The notes beneath the pieces were generated by a model, which made no database searches, had not been told where the DNA came from, and was given only the letters and a program-made list of their open reading frames with translations. A stretch of 64,000 bases of DNA from Mikania micrantha (taxonomy: Eukaryota > Streptophyta > Magnoliopsida > Asterales > Asteraceae). Where the stretch lies: contig CM018690.1 of assembly GCA_009363875.1 (NCBI GenBank), positions 12,307,971 through 12,371,970 of the forward strand, given 5' to 3'. Shown here piece after piece: positions 21,000 to 32,541 of the stretch. The translations under genes were made by a program, and so were the position numbers. The number at the start of each line of letters is the position of its first letter. The first letter of the stretch is position 1.

Positions 21000-21686
21000 T
21001 TATTCAATCAAATTATTCAAGATTCAAATCAAATGTATTCAAACTATTAGTCTAAGTTGTTTGACTTATGTGTTATAGTATGCCTATTCGTTTATATGTT
21101 ATGCATATTCTTGTTATGTCATGTATATCTAGTAACTAGTATCCCTTGCAAATATAACTTAGGTTATTAATAATATATTGCAAAGGTGAAAAAGCCGATA
21201 ATCAATATACTAGTAGCCTTTGCACAATAACTTTGGTTATTGTATAAAGCAAATGTGAAAAGGCCGATATTCAATTGTTGTAACTAGTAGCCTTTCATTA
21301 ATGACTTGTGTCATTAAGTTAGTGATGGCGAATGAGCCAAAGAATTCATGTTAAACTTGCAGTTATACTTACTTCAGGTCTTATCAATCTGGCTTTGTTT
21401 GCATTTAAGCTTTCAAACATATTCTTATATATATTAAACTGTATGGGTAAGTCACCAACTATTCATTTAGTTGACTCAAATTTATTTTACATATGTAACA
21501 GGATAAGGTGACAACTATGATGAAGACATATGATAAGCTTAGTGGACCTAGTTTAATCTTAAAACAATGTTAGGCTTTCAATTGTAATGATGTATTGTAA
21601 TGAATGAATGTTGGTTTAATAGTACCATGAGAAAATGAACAGACGAGCTCGTGCCCCGATGTATTTCGTTGTCAGTCGGGGTGTGA
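21000..21686 (+). mobile_element. 3' part of a gypsy LTR (relic)
   Basis: The sequence ends GTCAGTCGGGGTGTGACA at 21686, very close to the Tekay LTR end GGGGGTGTGACA. Upstream are a GTAAGTCACCAACTATTCA..GTTGAC segment and GTAACAGGATAAGGTGAC, placed like the conserved leader-intron segment of the other two LTRs. Two diverged copies of a unit with AAAAGGCCGAT..ACTAGTAGCCTTT lie at about 21178-21300. The left end could not be fixed. Confidence 0.45.
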
Positions 21687-21782
21687 CAGCCGAACCTTCT
21701 GTTGTTCGTGTCCTTAGACATAGTAGGAATATGTAAATTTCGTGTAATTGAGATTTGACTGAATTGAGTGACAAGTCTCAAA

Positions 21783-22031
21783 AGGCTCGTTGTAAGTTTT
21801 GTGGTGTACTATGAGTAGAGGTGTTGAGCTTTAGATTGAAGAAACACATTAATAAACCATTTTGTAAAATGTTAAAAGAAGATTTGAATTTGTAACAAAC
21901 ACAAATTGGTGCTGAAGATGTATTATTTCAATACGACGTAGATATTGTTCGTTCTCAAATGTCGAAGTTCATGATTCAAGAAGCATTGCCTTTTAGAGGA
22001 TATGAATTTATCAATAGTATCATGTCTAGAT
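21783..22031 (+). pseudogene. BED-finger hAT transposase fragment
   Basis: One reading frame, interrupted by stops near 21809 and 21892, gives RCKFCGVL, then KKHINKPFC, and further on FQYDVDIVRSQMSKFMIQEA followed by LPF. This matches the BED zinc finger (CxxC..H..C) and the following segment of plant hAT (zf-BED/RICESLEEPER-like) transposases. The catalytic and dimerisation regions are missing, so it is a dead relic. It could be the decayed source of one of the hAT-like MITEs nearby, but nothing ties it to a particular one. Confidence 0.6.
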
Positions 22032-22090
22032 GACCAAAATATAGACGTGAATCCATAAATATATATATATATATATCCAAAAACAGGGAA

Positions 22091-22232
22091 AAACATTTAT
22101 TTTTTGTATTTGATTTTTATTTTTTTACATAATTTTAAATGCAAACAAAAACAATAAAATAAACATTTATTTTTTTTATTTGATTTTTATTTTTTTACAT
22201 AATTTTAAATGCAAACAAAAACAATAAAATAA
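22091..22232. repeat. 70-bp tandem duplication
   Basis: AAACATTTATTTTTT.. starts at 22091 and again at 22161 and the copies are nearly identical. It ends with GCAAACAAAAACAATAAAAT. AT-rich and non-coding. Confidence 0.85.
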
Positions 22233-22239
22233 AGTACAA

Positions 22240-24271
22240 AAATAATAAATCCAATAAAAACAAATTTAGTGTAAAACTAATTGTTTTATGATTTTAAACA
22301 AATTCTTATTTTTGTTTAATCTTCTTCCTATATTCCAGAGAAAAGTTAAAATACATAAGACACTATTCTTTATGCAAAGTACAATTAAAGCATCTTCTTT
22401 CTCTACATATAAAAGAAAAGTATTTCTCGACTCTAACATGAAACAAAGAATGACACCGATTCTTTGCTATGCTTATTGCCCATCTATATTTAAAATAAAC
22501 TTTATCCTCTCGATTATATGAACCAAATAATAATCACATCCAGCTCACAAAATATAAAAGCACCATCAATCGCCAAGGTACACACTTACTTATCTTCTAT
22601 GTTCCAAGTAAATCTAAGATAATTTATTATAGGTAGTAGGGGTAGCCTTGAGAATTGAGTTGCTCAGAACAGACAGGAAAAAAAAGGTCCTCTAACAAAT
22701 TTAAGTATTAAAGTGAAAATGTTAAAAAAAACCGAAAAAACATTTAATAACGAAAACCGAAACGAATTTGTAACAGGAAAATTGAACCGAATTATGAATT
22801 TGTTTTTTTTTGTTCCTAGTTGCATCCAAATTTCGATTTCGATTTTTGTTTCGGTACCAAATCGTATCCGAGTTTCGGTTTTCAGTTCCATTTTTTTTTA
22901 TAAATTTGGTTTGTTTGGTTAACCAATTAAACCGAATTCAAATTTAAATTTATTTCGGTTCATTCGGTTTTTAATCAGTTTATTTGGTTTTAATCAGTTT
23001 ATTCGGTTTTAATCGGTTTATTCGATAGAATTCAGTTTATTGGATCGGCTTATTCGACTTTTATACGGTTTATTTGGCTTTCAATCTATTTATTTCGTTT
23101 TAACTGAAACATAACCGAACCACTTTTCGAATTCAGTTAGGTTTTTTGACATGGAAAAAAATTTGAAAACCAATTATATGAGACCGAATAAACCGTTAAC
23201 CAAAACAATGAACATATTTAGTTTAAAGGAATGAAAGTAACTTCATATATTATAAAAAAAATGATTTTTTGTACCTCTTAGAAAATGTGTTTATGAATGC
23301 TTTTTTTAGTTTTCTTCACTTTATTTTTACTTATTTGAATAAATATCTATATACATAAAATTTTGTGGCCCCCTAAATATGGGCCGGGACGAAGGTTAGG
23401 TTGGGCGGGCCGCCCATGAGAGGGAGGTTATATATAAAGTGAGTACTAACCCCATCTTTAACTCCTACAATTTAAACTAGCTTTAAGTTATATATACATA
23501 TATGTATTAGGGTTTATTATATATGCATTAGGTTATAAACCCGTGTAATACACGAATTTGCGAATAAAAAATAATGTGATTTTTTAATCATGTCTTCATG
23601 AATTTACATAATTAAAATAATTTTATTAGATCTTTTTAAATTTACATGATTATATTAATAATAATAATATTAGTTATACATTTTTTTACATAACCGTATT
23701 AAACATTTACATATGTAAAAATATTTGAATTTTAAAATTATTTGTTTAAAATAACATAATACATATTTTTCAAAGACGTTTTATAAAAAATTAAAGAATT
23801 GATTCATAATTTAATCATATTATTAATAGGTTAAATAAAATCATTAATATTTAATAGGAGAGAAAAGATAAAAAATCAAAATTTAAAATCAAAATTTAAT
23901 AAAAAAATTGCATAGAAATATTTATTATGAGAGAGAGGAGGGGGAAAAAATCTTTAAGTGGCAATAAACTAGCTCTTTAACTATCATTCAATGATTATTC
24001 TTAAAAAAGTAATACGTGCTATTATTCTTTTTATAATATGAAAGAACATTTAAAATATTTTGTAAATATCAAAAAGATATACTAATTACTATGGTGGTGA
24101 CAAATGTCGTCATTTAATATCTTTTAATCTATCTAATATTTTATACAAGGTTTACCCCCTCTTATCATGAATATTTTAATTATATTTTTTATTGATATTA
24201 TGTGTTACATTTGTAAGGAATCAAACATCTAGTATGATAAAGTGAAAAGAAGATTTACTAGAATAGATGTC
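22240..24271. other. AT-rich region with a decayed CGGTTT/AACCGAA-rich element; upstream of DC1 gene
   Basis: About 22715-23200 is dense in AACCGAA on the left and TTCGGTTT or GGTTTATTCGG on the right. This resembles the inverted subterminal arrays of hAT-like MITEs, but no clean ends or TSD were found. The remainder is AT-rich and should include the promoter and 5' UTR of the DC1 gene, and no specific element could be assigned. Confidence 0.4.
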
Positions 24272-25064
24272 ATGGAGCTAAACCTAGAGGAGCTTAAACA
24301 TGACCATCCACTCATGCTTGTGGATTTGCAAGTAATGCATCGAGATTATGAAGAAGATGATGAAGATTACGATGATAATGACTTGATCACAACACAAAAT
24401 TTCAAGTGCATATGTAACCGTTGTGAGAGAGGAATTGATTGGTACCAGCGCTATTACTACAAGTGTAGCATGTCTTCATGTAATTACTCCCTCCATAAGT
24501 TTTGTCATGAAATCCCAACCACCATAGAATTCCAAGGCCACCCTTCTCATCCTCTTGTCCTTAGAAAAACAACAAATGACCAGAAATGTCATTGTTGTCG
24601 TAGATTTCATCGAGATAGCGTCTGTTATCATTGTTCGACATGCAATTACGGAATCGACCTACTTTGTGCCACATTTGTGGAGCAAAATACCATCCATCAC
24701 CCCGGCCACCCACACCCATTGATATCTGTTAGTGTTGAACGAATCTTGAGCAAATGTTGTGCATGTGAGAAGAAACATGAAGGTCATTTCTTTCACTGTG
24801 TCACTTGTTTTAACTTCTCAATCAACTCAGAGTGTCTTTCTCTTCCTATAAAGTTGTTACTTCAAACTCAAATGTTTAGCCACCGGCACTTGCTCACCCT
24901 TTCCTATTCCTTCATAGATCGATTATATGATTTCGAATGTAGGATTTGTGGGAAAAAGTTTGAAGATGAACATTTAATTTACAAGTGTAGTAGATGCATG
25001 TACTATGTTCATCCAGATTGCGCAACACAAAGGATAGAGCCCTTCATGTCCATCTTCTCATCTG
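24272..25064 (+). CDS. DC1-domain (Cys/His-rich) protein, exon 1
   Basis: The frame opens at a GTG at 24242, but the ATG at 24272 starts MELNLEELKHDHPLMLVD, the usual N terminus of plant DC1 proteins, so I use it. The exon gives 264 residues with an acidic insert at about 27-37 and repeated DC1 modules (C-x2-C..H..C patterns at about 46-79, 106-133, 162-188 and 223-250). These zinc-binding C1-like repeats occur in large plant families linked to signalling and stress, with poorly defined biochemistry. A GT donor at 25065 (TCTG|GTAAAT) and an acceptor at 26388 join in phase to exon 2. The open frame runs 209 bases into the intron, which has no DC1 similarity. The gene is broken downstream by a retrotransposon, so it is probably a pseudogene or encodes a truncated product. 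Confidence 0.82.
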
Positions 25065-26388
25065 GTAAATCTAAGCATTTGGTTAATTTGCATATTTCTT
25101 TAAAAAAGCACAAAACAAATTACAAATACGTACAAAATGTAACTACTCATAACCAGAGGACAAGTTTTGTCATTTTGCCAAGTATTAGGGGTGTCGCTTC
25201 AGGAATCAGATCAATACGAAACTGTGGTGGAAATGCCAAGTGGTGGCATTATGATGTCATCATGATGCAATGATTGATTTTTTATTTTAAATTTCTAAAT
25301 AAAGTTATTATTTTTATTATATAAATCTAGAAATAATTTATTAATAATTGTATAAAATGGGTCTCTCAACTTGTTAAATTAAACTAAAACAAGGAACAAA
25401 TTTAAATGGTCGACTAATTTTCACCGATGGTCTATATTTTTGAAATCGTCTAATTTGTTAATATGGTTTTTAATTAAAGACACTTAAAAAGCTACTATAT
25501 ATAACCAGGACTTGTACATGTGCCGGCTATGTATATGGCCGACGAGATAACCAATGTTTTCAGTATCGAACCAGACGTCGAATTGGACGCCTTACTAGTT
25601 ATTGGTTGGACCGGATTCAATAATCAGATGAGATAATAAATAAATAAAAAATTCCAAAAAAATTATAGAATTATAAACACATATATACAAACATAATTAT
25701 TGTTCAAACAATCATAATCATGTTAAAAAAAATAAAGGTTTGATTTTAATGTTTAATTCCTTGGATTTAAGTTTAAAAAAAAAATTGAAATCCGGTCTGA
25801 CTAATTAACCAGTTCCCAGTCCGACCGGTGAACCGGCTCAACCGGCAGGTTCCCTTAAGGGCGGTTCATATGTTGTTTTTAGGCCGGTCGACCCCCGGTT
25901 CCCGGTTCGGCCGGCCGGTCCGGTCCCTGAAATCACTGGAGATAACAAGCTAGCTTACTCGTAATTTTTTTAAAGGGGGGAAAATATTATATTTTTCTTA
26001 TGAGATGTTTTGGATTCAAATCTCTCTGGAAACATTGCCTCTGGATGAGTAGAATGTTTTCACAATAGGCATAACCTAAGAGATGAGTTTTCTTCTGAAA
26101 ATTAGGAGACCATGCAATGGCGTCCCTGAGAGACTAGGTACATTGCCTGAAAAAAAATGTTAGTAGGAAGAGGTCCTGAAGCATTCTTGGTTCATCGATG
26201 TCAGGATAAAAAATTACTTTACTCTTCTAAGATTAGAAAAATAAAGTATATATATTTTTACATGCTTTTGCCTTAAGATTGATATATAGAGGCCTCCACC
26301 ATGAATGTAATTAAACATGATGACACTATAACAAATGCCATATTTGTATACAATATTATTATTATTGATTCATTTATTTATGTATCAG
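25065..26388 (+). other. Intron of DC1 gene (1324 bp)
   Basis: GTAAAT..TGTATCAG, phase 1, joining the DC1 frame. It hosts a hAT MITE (25552-25938). The rest is AT-rich without recognised content. Confidence 0.75.
25552..25938. mobile_element. hAT MITE inside DC1 intron (387 bp)
   Basis: Perfect 8-bp target duplication GAGATAAC (25544-25551 and 25939-25946). The imperfect terminal inverted repeats read CAATGTTTTCAGTATCGAAC and, from the other end, CAGTGATTTCAGGGACCGGA. The right part is rich in CCGGTT/CCGGCC motifs. It has no ORF. TSD length and CA(A/G)TG ends point to a non-autonomous hAT element. Confidence 0.88.
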
Positions 26389-26745
26389 GCTTAGGAAAAA
26401 CAAGAAAAAATTTCAAAGACGCTGATCATCCCAAGCTTGTGAATTTGCCACTCACCGATGAATCACACATTTTATCACATCAAATTAAAGGAAAGACTAA
26501 CAGCCATACCAACCTCATAGATTTTCTTCATCAACATCCATTAGTCTCAATAAACAATAATGCATCTACCTCTCTTCACGATCCAATGAAGAGGATTAAA
26601 CTCTTATGCAACGCATGCACGAGACCAATTACAACAACACCATTTTACAAATGCGATGATGGTTGTGGCTTTGTGATCCATGATTGGTGTACCCAACTAC
26701 CTCGAGAACTAAGCAACACCCATCGTCCCCCTACACACACATCTT
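26389..26745 (+). CDS. DC1-domain protein, exon 2, part before insertion
   Basis: Starts after TGTATCAG and reads GLGKTRKNFKDADHPKLVNL, then a DC1 module (LCNACTRPITTTPFYKCDDG followed by CGFVIHDWC), typical of the middle of DC1 proteins. The similarity stops around 26735-26750, where Copia pol sequence begins. The DC1 frame runs on into the retrotransposon and stops at 26876, so a transcript would give a truncated protein. The other half of this exon is at 32542-33389. Confidence 0.75.
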
Positions 26746-26747
26746 AT

Positions 26748-27402
26748 GTGCAAGATAGGCTCTTTGATGTATCTCACAGCAAGCAGGCCAGATATCATGT
26801 TTGCAACTTGTGTATGTGCAAGATTTCAGGCAAATCCCAAAGTCTCACATATGCTGGCTGTGAAAAGAATCTTTAGATATCTCAAAGGAGCATCAAGTCT
26901 AGGATTATGGTATCCTAAAAATGAAGACTTTCAGTTCATGGCTTACACAGACAGTGATTATGGAGGGTGTAACATCAGCAAGAAATCCACATCAGGAGGA
27001 TGTCAATTTCTTGGATCCAGGATTGTGTCTTGGCAATGTAAAAAACAGTCATGTGTTTCTACTTCTACTGTAGAAGCTGAATACATAGCTGCTTCAAGTT
27101 GCGGTGCACAAGTCATCTGGATTCAAAAACAGATGAAGGATTATGGAGTGGATCTGTTCAATACTCCTATTCAGATAGACAATTCAAGTGCAATTTACAT
27201 CACCAATAATCCTGTAAAACAATCCAAGACCAAGCACATTGACATCAGATACCATTTCATCAGAGATTGTGCAGAGAAGAAGTTAATTCATTTAGTCAAG
27301 GTTGATTCAGAACACAACTTGGCTGATCTTTTCACCAAGGCATTTGATGAAGGAAGATTCAGGTATTTAATAACAGCCATTGGAATGATTAACTTTGAAT
27401 AA
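26748..27402 (+). pseudogene. Copia RT C-terminus and RNase H
   Basis: About 215 codons open to the stop at 27402: end of RT (YLTASRPDIMFATCVCARFQ, LAVKRIFRYLKG), then RNase H with YTDSDYGGC, STSGGCQFLGS, STVEAEYIAASSCGAQVIW and KTKHIDIRYHFIRD. The retained RNase H motifs look intact, but the start of pol is missing, so it cannot make a working enzyme. The frame differs from the DC1 frame, and the overlap with the DC1 read-through is 26748-26876. Confidence 0.8.
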
Positions 27403-28035
27403 GTGAAGAAATAAGGAATAAATGATTCTTCGGAAGAGAAACTCAACTTATCTTCTGATAAAAGATAGGTTTAGTCTTCGGAAGCATTATTTCTTACTTA
27501 ATCGGAAGGTCTAACACTTCAAAAGCTGAATTACCTTATGAAGAAATACTCTTCTGATACATTAGCTTCGGAAGCATAATATTCTGAAGGTACTCTTCAG
27601 AAGAAGGTGTCTTCCGAAGAACATTTTGCATGATGAACTTATTTAACATTTCAGAAGCAGTGCTTCCGATATATTAACTTTATACTTCATAACCATTGCT
27701 TCTGATATTTCAGAAGTAGTGCTTCCGACAGTATAAACTTTATACATCGTAAGCAAATCTCTTCTGAAAAACTTTTTGGTTCTTAAACTCCTTCCGAAAG
27801 CTACATCTTCGGAAGCCCCCCCTTTTGTCCTTAATAAATTTTGAACATTTATTGTGAAACCAGCTGTTATCGGAAGACCTTTTTCTGACATCCGGATCTC
27901 AAATTTAATGTATCTATATATTAAATGCTGAAATCCGAAGGTATAAATAGGTCTCCCGCTCATTCATCTTCACTCACCGTTTCACTTCAAAATTGTCTTT
28001 CTTCTTTCTCTCAAATCGTAACCTAGAAACCGTCA
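27403..28035 (+). other. SIRE pol-env spacer with CTTCCGAAG motifs
   Basis: No ORF on the plus strand. More than ten CTTCCGAAG/CTTCGGAAG palindromes or close variants are scattered here. The same motif recurs in the SIRE LTRs at 31738-31935 and 16694-17485. Confidence 0.7.
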
Positions 28036-31000
28036 ATGGAAATGGATCTTCTTGCCTTCAAACCTGCTCACAACGTACCTGCGGAGTTATCAGCAGAGCA
28101 TGATCCTGACTTCGCACCAATCATCTTTTTTCTTCAAAGAAGCAGGTATCTCTTTGCACTCACTGTTCAGCCCTTGGTGTATGAATCTCATCACCAACAA
28201 TTTTGGGCATCTTGTTCTGTTTCTTCTTCTTCCAATGGTCGGACTCTCAATGCCACCATTGATGCTCATCCTATTTCTATCAATGTGGAGACCATCTGTC
28301 GGCATCTCAGACTAAATGATGCCGGTGGAAAGGTCTCATTCACAAAGGATGAGGTAGCATCGACATTTCAGTCGATGGGGTACGAAGGTCCTCTCCCTAC
28401 AACAACCTACTTGAAGGGTAGAGTGTCCTATAATTACAAGTACCTCATACATTTGTTCCTTCACTGCCTTTCCAATAAAACTGGAGGTTGGGATCAAATT
28501 CCATCTGACTTAGCTTCGGCTATTCATGGTTTGGTCTCCAACCAACTGTTTAACTTTTCTGCTTTTATTTTTAATAATTTGGTTGACAATATTTCGTCCC
28601 CAAAGAAATTTTGTATGTACCCCAGGTTTTTGCAACAGATCTTTAATGAGGAGTTGGGCACCTCCCTCAATCTAACTGGGAATACATACAAAATGCCCTT
28701 GGTTTCTTCCAAGGTTTTTGTGCAACTAAAGAAGAAGGGTAATCAGTTTTCTGGGAAATTCACTCCCCTTCTTCCATCTATGGAGTCACATACTCTTGAA
28801 GGTGACAGCTCTGTTAACCCCACAGATGCTGAACCCACACCTTCCACTTCTGTTCCTCACCCCATAAAGATCACTTACAAACGCAAACGAACCCCTGTGC
28901 AACTCTCTACAGTTGCTCAGGCTCCTTCTACTGATCCCAAAACGAAAAAGGTTAAAAGGACTACCCAGGGCACAGTCCTACCTAAGGTGAAAGCCACACC
29001 TCTTTTTGATCCACAGGTTCTTCCTCTGGAACCTGTGGCTGCCCTTAACCAGCCTGAAAGCCCTCAGCATATGTCCCAAAACATATCTGAGAATATTCAA
29101 AGGGAAAATCCCATTCTTGAGTCTGCTTCACCTGAAGCAACTTCACTAGGTCAGAGACTGTCTCCCAGGTCTTCAGGTTCATATCATCCAGAAATGCCCC
29201 CCACCCAAACTAACACCCAAGCTCAAGGAACCCCTGTTCTAACTGTGGAGTAACCACTCTCTCCCACTACCCAAACTTTAATGAGAGTGGTGACACAGTT
29301 ACAGGCAAGGTTTCCTGACCCAGAGCCTATTATATCAGAGGTTGGCCCCAGTAGTTCTGAAGGGGTCAATGCAGGTGAGGCTGCTACTACTGTCGATCTT
29401 AATCAAGATCCACAGGACAGTGGTACAGGCAATAGGACCTCACCTGCGGCAACCTATATTGGGGAGGACTTCTTTGAGGTTCTTCTCAATGAAGGGAATT
29501 CAGGGTGCCAAGAAACCACATCTGGTGGTGGAGATGCAGGAGCTAGGCTCAAGACTCCATCGCCCAATGACTCTACTAAGGTAGATGAGGGAACACACAC
29601 AGAGGAATTGACGGCTACTATAACATCCCTCCAAGCCAGGGTGGCTTAGTTGGAAGCAGAAGTAGCTACCCTGCGGCTTGAGGTCCAGACCAAAGATGCC
29701 ACTATTCTGGACCTCAGGAGGCGTCCCCCTGTCACTCTACATCCCTTTCACCCTGATCCTGCTACTACCACTTTCACCTCCCCTGATGCTACCAAAAAGG
29801 GGGAGAATGTACCAACTGCATGGTCAGGTTCAGAAGCAAGAGAAGAGGAGGGTGCACAGGAAGTTAACCCAACCATAGTCACTTTGACTGCTGAATGGGA
29901 TGACTTCTTAGGTACTTACTTTAAAGATTCTTCTACTTCCTCTTCCTCTTCTTCTGAGGATACAAGGGAGGTTGCCAAAGAGACTGAAAAGCAAACATCA
30001 AATGTCTCTTTGGAACCTCAGTCCCCTTCTGGGACTAAGTCTCCTTCTGAGACTGCAGCCCAGGTTACCATGGAAGAAACTACACAAGAAGAACAAATAT
30101 CCATGGAACCTGTGTCCCCTTCTAGGACAGAAGCTGCTGAAGACCTCTCCTCCTCTCCTGAGCCCTTTGTGGAAACTAATAAGGAATCATCCAAGGTGAT
30201 TGGTCAACTGGAGGAGACAGTGAATGCTGAGTTTAACTCCGAAGCTGCAGCTGTTTCCAAAGGCCCAGTCATTATTGATGACTCCTCCACAGAGGAGCTA
30301 CTTGCCGATGAACCAATTGGTGAGGCTACAGGAGAAATCTCCTCTGGGGTAAAATTAACTGCTGATGACAAAGGAAAAAGGAAGCTAACCCTAGAGGAGG
30401 AAGCAGCACAAGAGGAGAGGATTCCCAAAAAGATGAAGGGCCGACCAGACACCTCTCAGGATGAAGAAAGAGTTAGATTCTCTGCTCTGCTTGAAGATAA
30501 AGGATACAACTTTGATGAAGTATGGGGATGGTCGGTGCCTCAGATGGCTGCCGAGCTGGACAAGGTGCAGCAGCAAGAACAGGCAGCTGCTGCAACCAAA
30601 GTCCAAAAGAAGCTAACTAAGGCACAAAAAGATAAGGCCTACAGAGACAAGAACAAGGCCTTTCTCCTGAAATATGGCTTCCATGCTCGGCAGCTAGGCC
30701 CTATGAAGAACTCAACCATGGATATGCATATCAGAGATATCAAGGCTAAAGTTGCCAGAGGTGAGTTACTTCCAATTGAGCAAATAAGGGCTCAAAAGGC
30801 AAGCCTAATAAGAGGCTTAGGCTTAGGGGAAGGGGTAAGAATAGAATTCCCCCTCTCTGGCGCAAGAATAAGACAGGATGAGGAAGTCATGTGTGGGGAA
30901 GTAACAAAAGCCATGTTCCCCAACATGTTTCTTATCAACCCTAAGGAAGAACCAATATCTCCTTCATCAAGTCCAAGTATGGATAACATGCCAATCTCCT

Positions 31001-31341
31001 CAGTGTTCAAAAAGGGTAAGAAGACTACAAGGAAACAATCATCTCCAAACCCTGATCCTGAGAGACAAACACAGGCTGATGAGAGGAGAACTGAACCCTC
31101 AGTAACTGAGGATGTTGGGTCACAGCCTACTGCAACAACAGGTGCAGCAGTAGGATCAACCGTGGAAGCCCAACAAGCCAGAGATCAGAGGAATCAAGCT
31201 ATTGCTCAAGCCAGACCAAGATTTACAAGAAAAAAGAGCATAGCCAGAAGGAAAAAGAGAACATCTGCTATCTCCTCTGACTCTGAGCCAGAATCACCTC
31301 CCCCAGGATCAAAGGCCAAACCAGGAGCTTCAATGCCCTAA
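28036..31341 (+). pseudogene. SIRE envelope-like ORF with two in-frame stops
   Basis: Three consecutive open segments (28036-29253, 29281-29649, 29650-31341) share one frame and are separated only by TAA at 29251 and TAG at 29647. The undamaged ORF would have been about 1100 codons. The N-terminal third is globular (QPLVYESHHQQFWASC, PISINVETICRHLRLND). The C-terminal part is low-complexity, rich in S/P/T/E, with a coiled-coil-like stretch near 29600-29700 and a basic tail (RFTRKKSIARRKKRTS). I saw no obvious signal peptide or transmembrane segment, so any envelope function is unproven. Both stops could be C-to-T changes of glutamine codons (CAA, CAG). It is inactive in this copy. Confidence 0.75.
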
Positions 31342-31664
31342 GATCATCCAAAGGATCTATTTGATTCACAACACCATCATACCTATGTCCCTGTTGTAAA
31401 GTGGAGCTACAGTAGACTTCACAAAAGGTTTACTCTCACTCTGAGCAATGGAGGAATAAAGGTTGTGAATTTGGTGCAGTTGTTTGCGTTGGTTGCACCC
31501 TTTGTCTTTGATCTGAAGAAGCTTCCTCTTGAAAATCCAGACGAAGGACAAGAAGGGAGGCAAGCAGTCAGATGGGCAAAGGCAAGGGCTCAGGTCCTGA
31601 GGGGAGAAAAGATAGTAAGAAGGATTCCATAGGAAGTTTTGGTAGCATCAGCCTAGGGGGAGAC

Positions 31665-32541
31665 TGTAAAGACTAATAAAGGCTGATGCTCACCAAACTT
31701 TCTATTTTGTCTAAGTATAAGTGCTACAAAGACTAATACTCTTCGGAAGGAAGAAGTTACTCTTCGGAAGCAACATTACTTCCGAAGGATAACTTACTCC
31801 TGCTAAAGGGTGTACAAGACAAATGCTTCGGAAGACTCACACTCGGAAGATTTCAGAGCTTCAGAGCTTCCGACCAACAAATGCTTCCGAAGACTCTTAT
31901 CAGCAACTTTCTCAGAAAGACAAAGACTTCCGAAAAGATTCCTTAATCAAAGACTGTAGCTGAATACTCTCAAAGTACAAAAAGGTACTGATACAAGACA
32001 TGCTGGTCTGAGGAAAGACAAAGACAACATGTAATGAGTCAGATAAAGTGCCTTACTTCTCCCATGCTGCATTAAATGCAAAAGATTATCTGAAGCCTTG
32101 AGGATCAACAACATTAAATGTCTTTTGTATTTAGTAGTCTTTAGTAAAGTCAATGTCTATTGGTATAATGATTATGACTGAGTGTCTTAGCCTGTTAAGA
32201 CACTCAACATACTAGAATAAGTTTTACTTTATGTACTTGTCTAGTATACCCAACTTGTATTCCTAAGTGTATACGGTTGTAGCCTCGGCTATATAACCTC
32301 TCATTGTATGTTCACCGAAGTGTGGGTGAGTGCGCTGGGGCTTGTACCTGTACGCTTATTACTTTGAGAGAAATATATCCTTGAGCTTGAAATTATTCTT
32401 GTGTTCTTATTTTAGTTCAAAGATTATTACTTTGTCATTTGAGTGTTTGAGAGATTAATCTAACAGAACATTCCGCATCTGTTAGAGTATAGAAAGAAAT
32501 ACTTGTGAAGTGTTGTTTAGATTAAGCAACTCGATCCTACA
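31665..32541 (+). repeat. 3' LTR of SIRE-type Copia
   Basis: Starts TGTAAAGACTAATAAAGG right after the purine tract and ends GATCCTACA, 877 bp. It carries CTTCGGAAG motifs and a promoter-like GGCTATATAACC at about 32286. It aligns at both ends with the solo LTR at 16694-17485. The five bases after it are CGAAC, and no matching duplication survives on the left. Confidence 0.8.

Larger units (their letters stand above)
26746..32541 (+). mobile_element. 5'-truncated SIRE-type Copia retrotransposon splitting the DC1 exon
   Basis: The 5.8-kb insert starts inside reverse transcriptase (IGSLMYLTASRPDIMF) and lacks the 5' LTR, gag, protease, integrase and most of RT. It retains RNase H, a long envelope-like ORF, a purine tract (AGGGGGAGA, 31655-31663) and an 877-bp 3' LTR ending GATCCTACA. 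An env-like ORF after pol is the hallmark of the SIRE/Maximus lineage. DC1 coding sequence continues straight after the LTR. The left junction has no LTR end, so a deletion removed the 5' half, possibly with a few host codons. Confidence 0.82.

Noticed and set aside
27403..28035. CTTCCGAAG motifs considered as heat-shock elements.
   Set aside because: Spacing between TTC and GAA is one base; the heat-shock element needs two.
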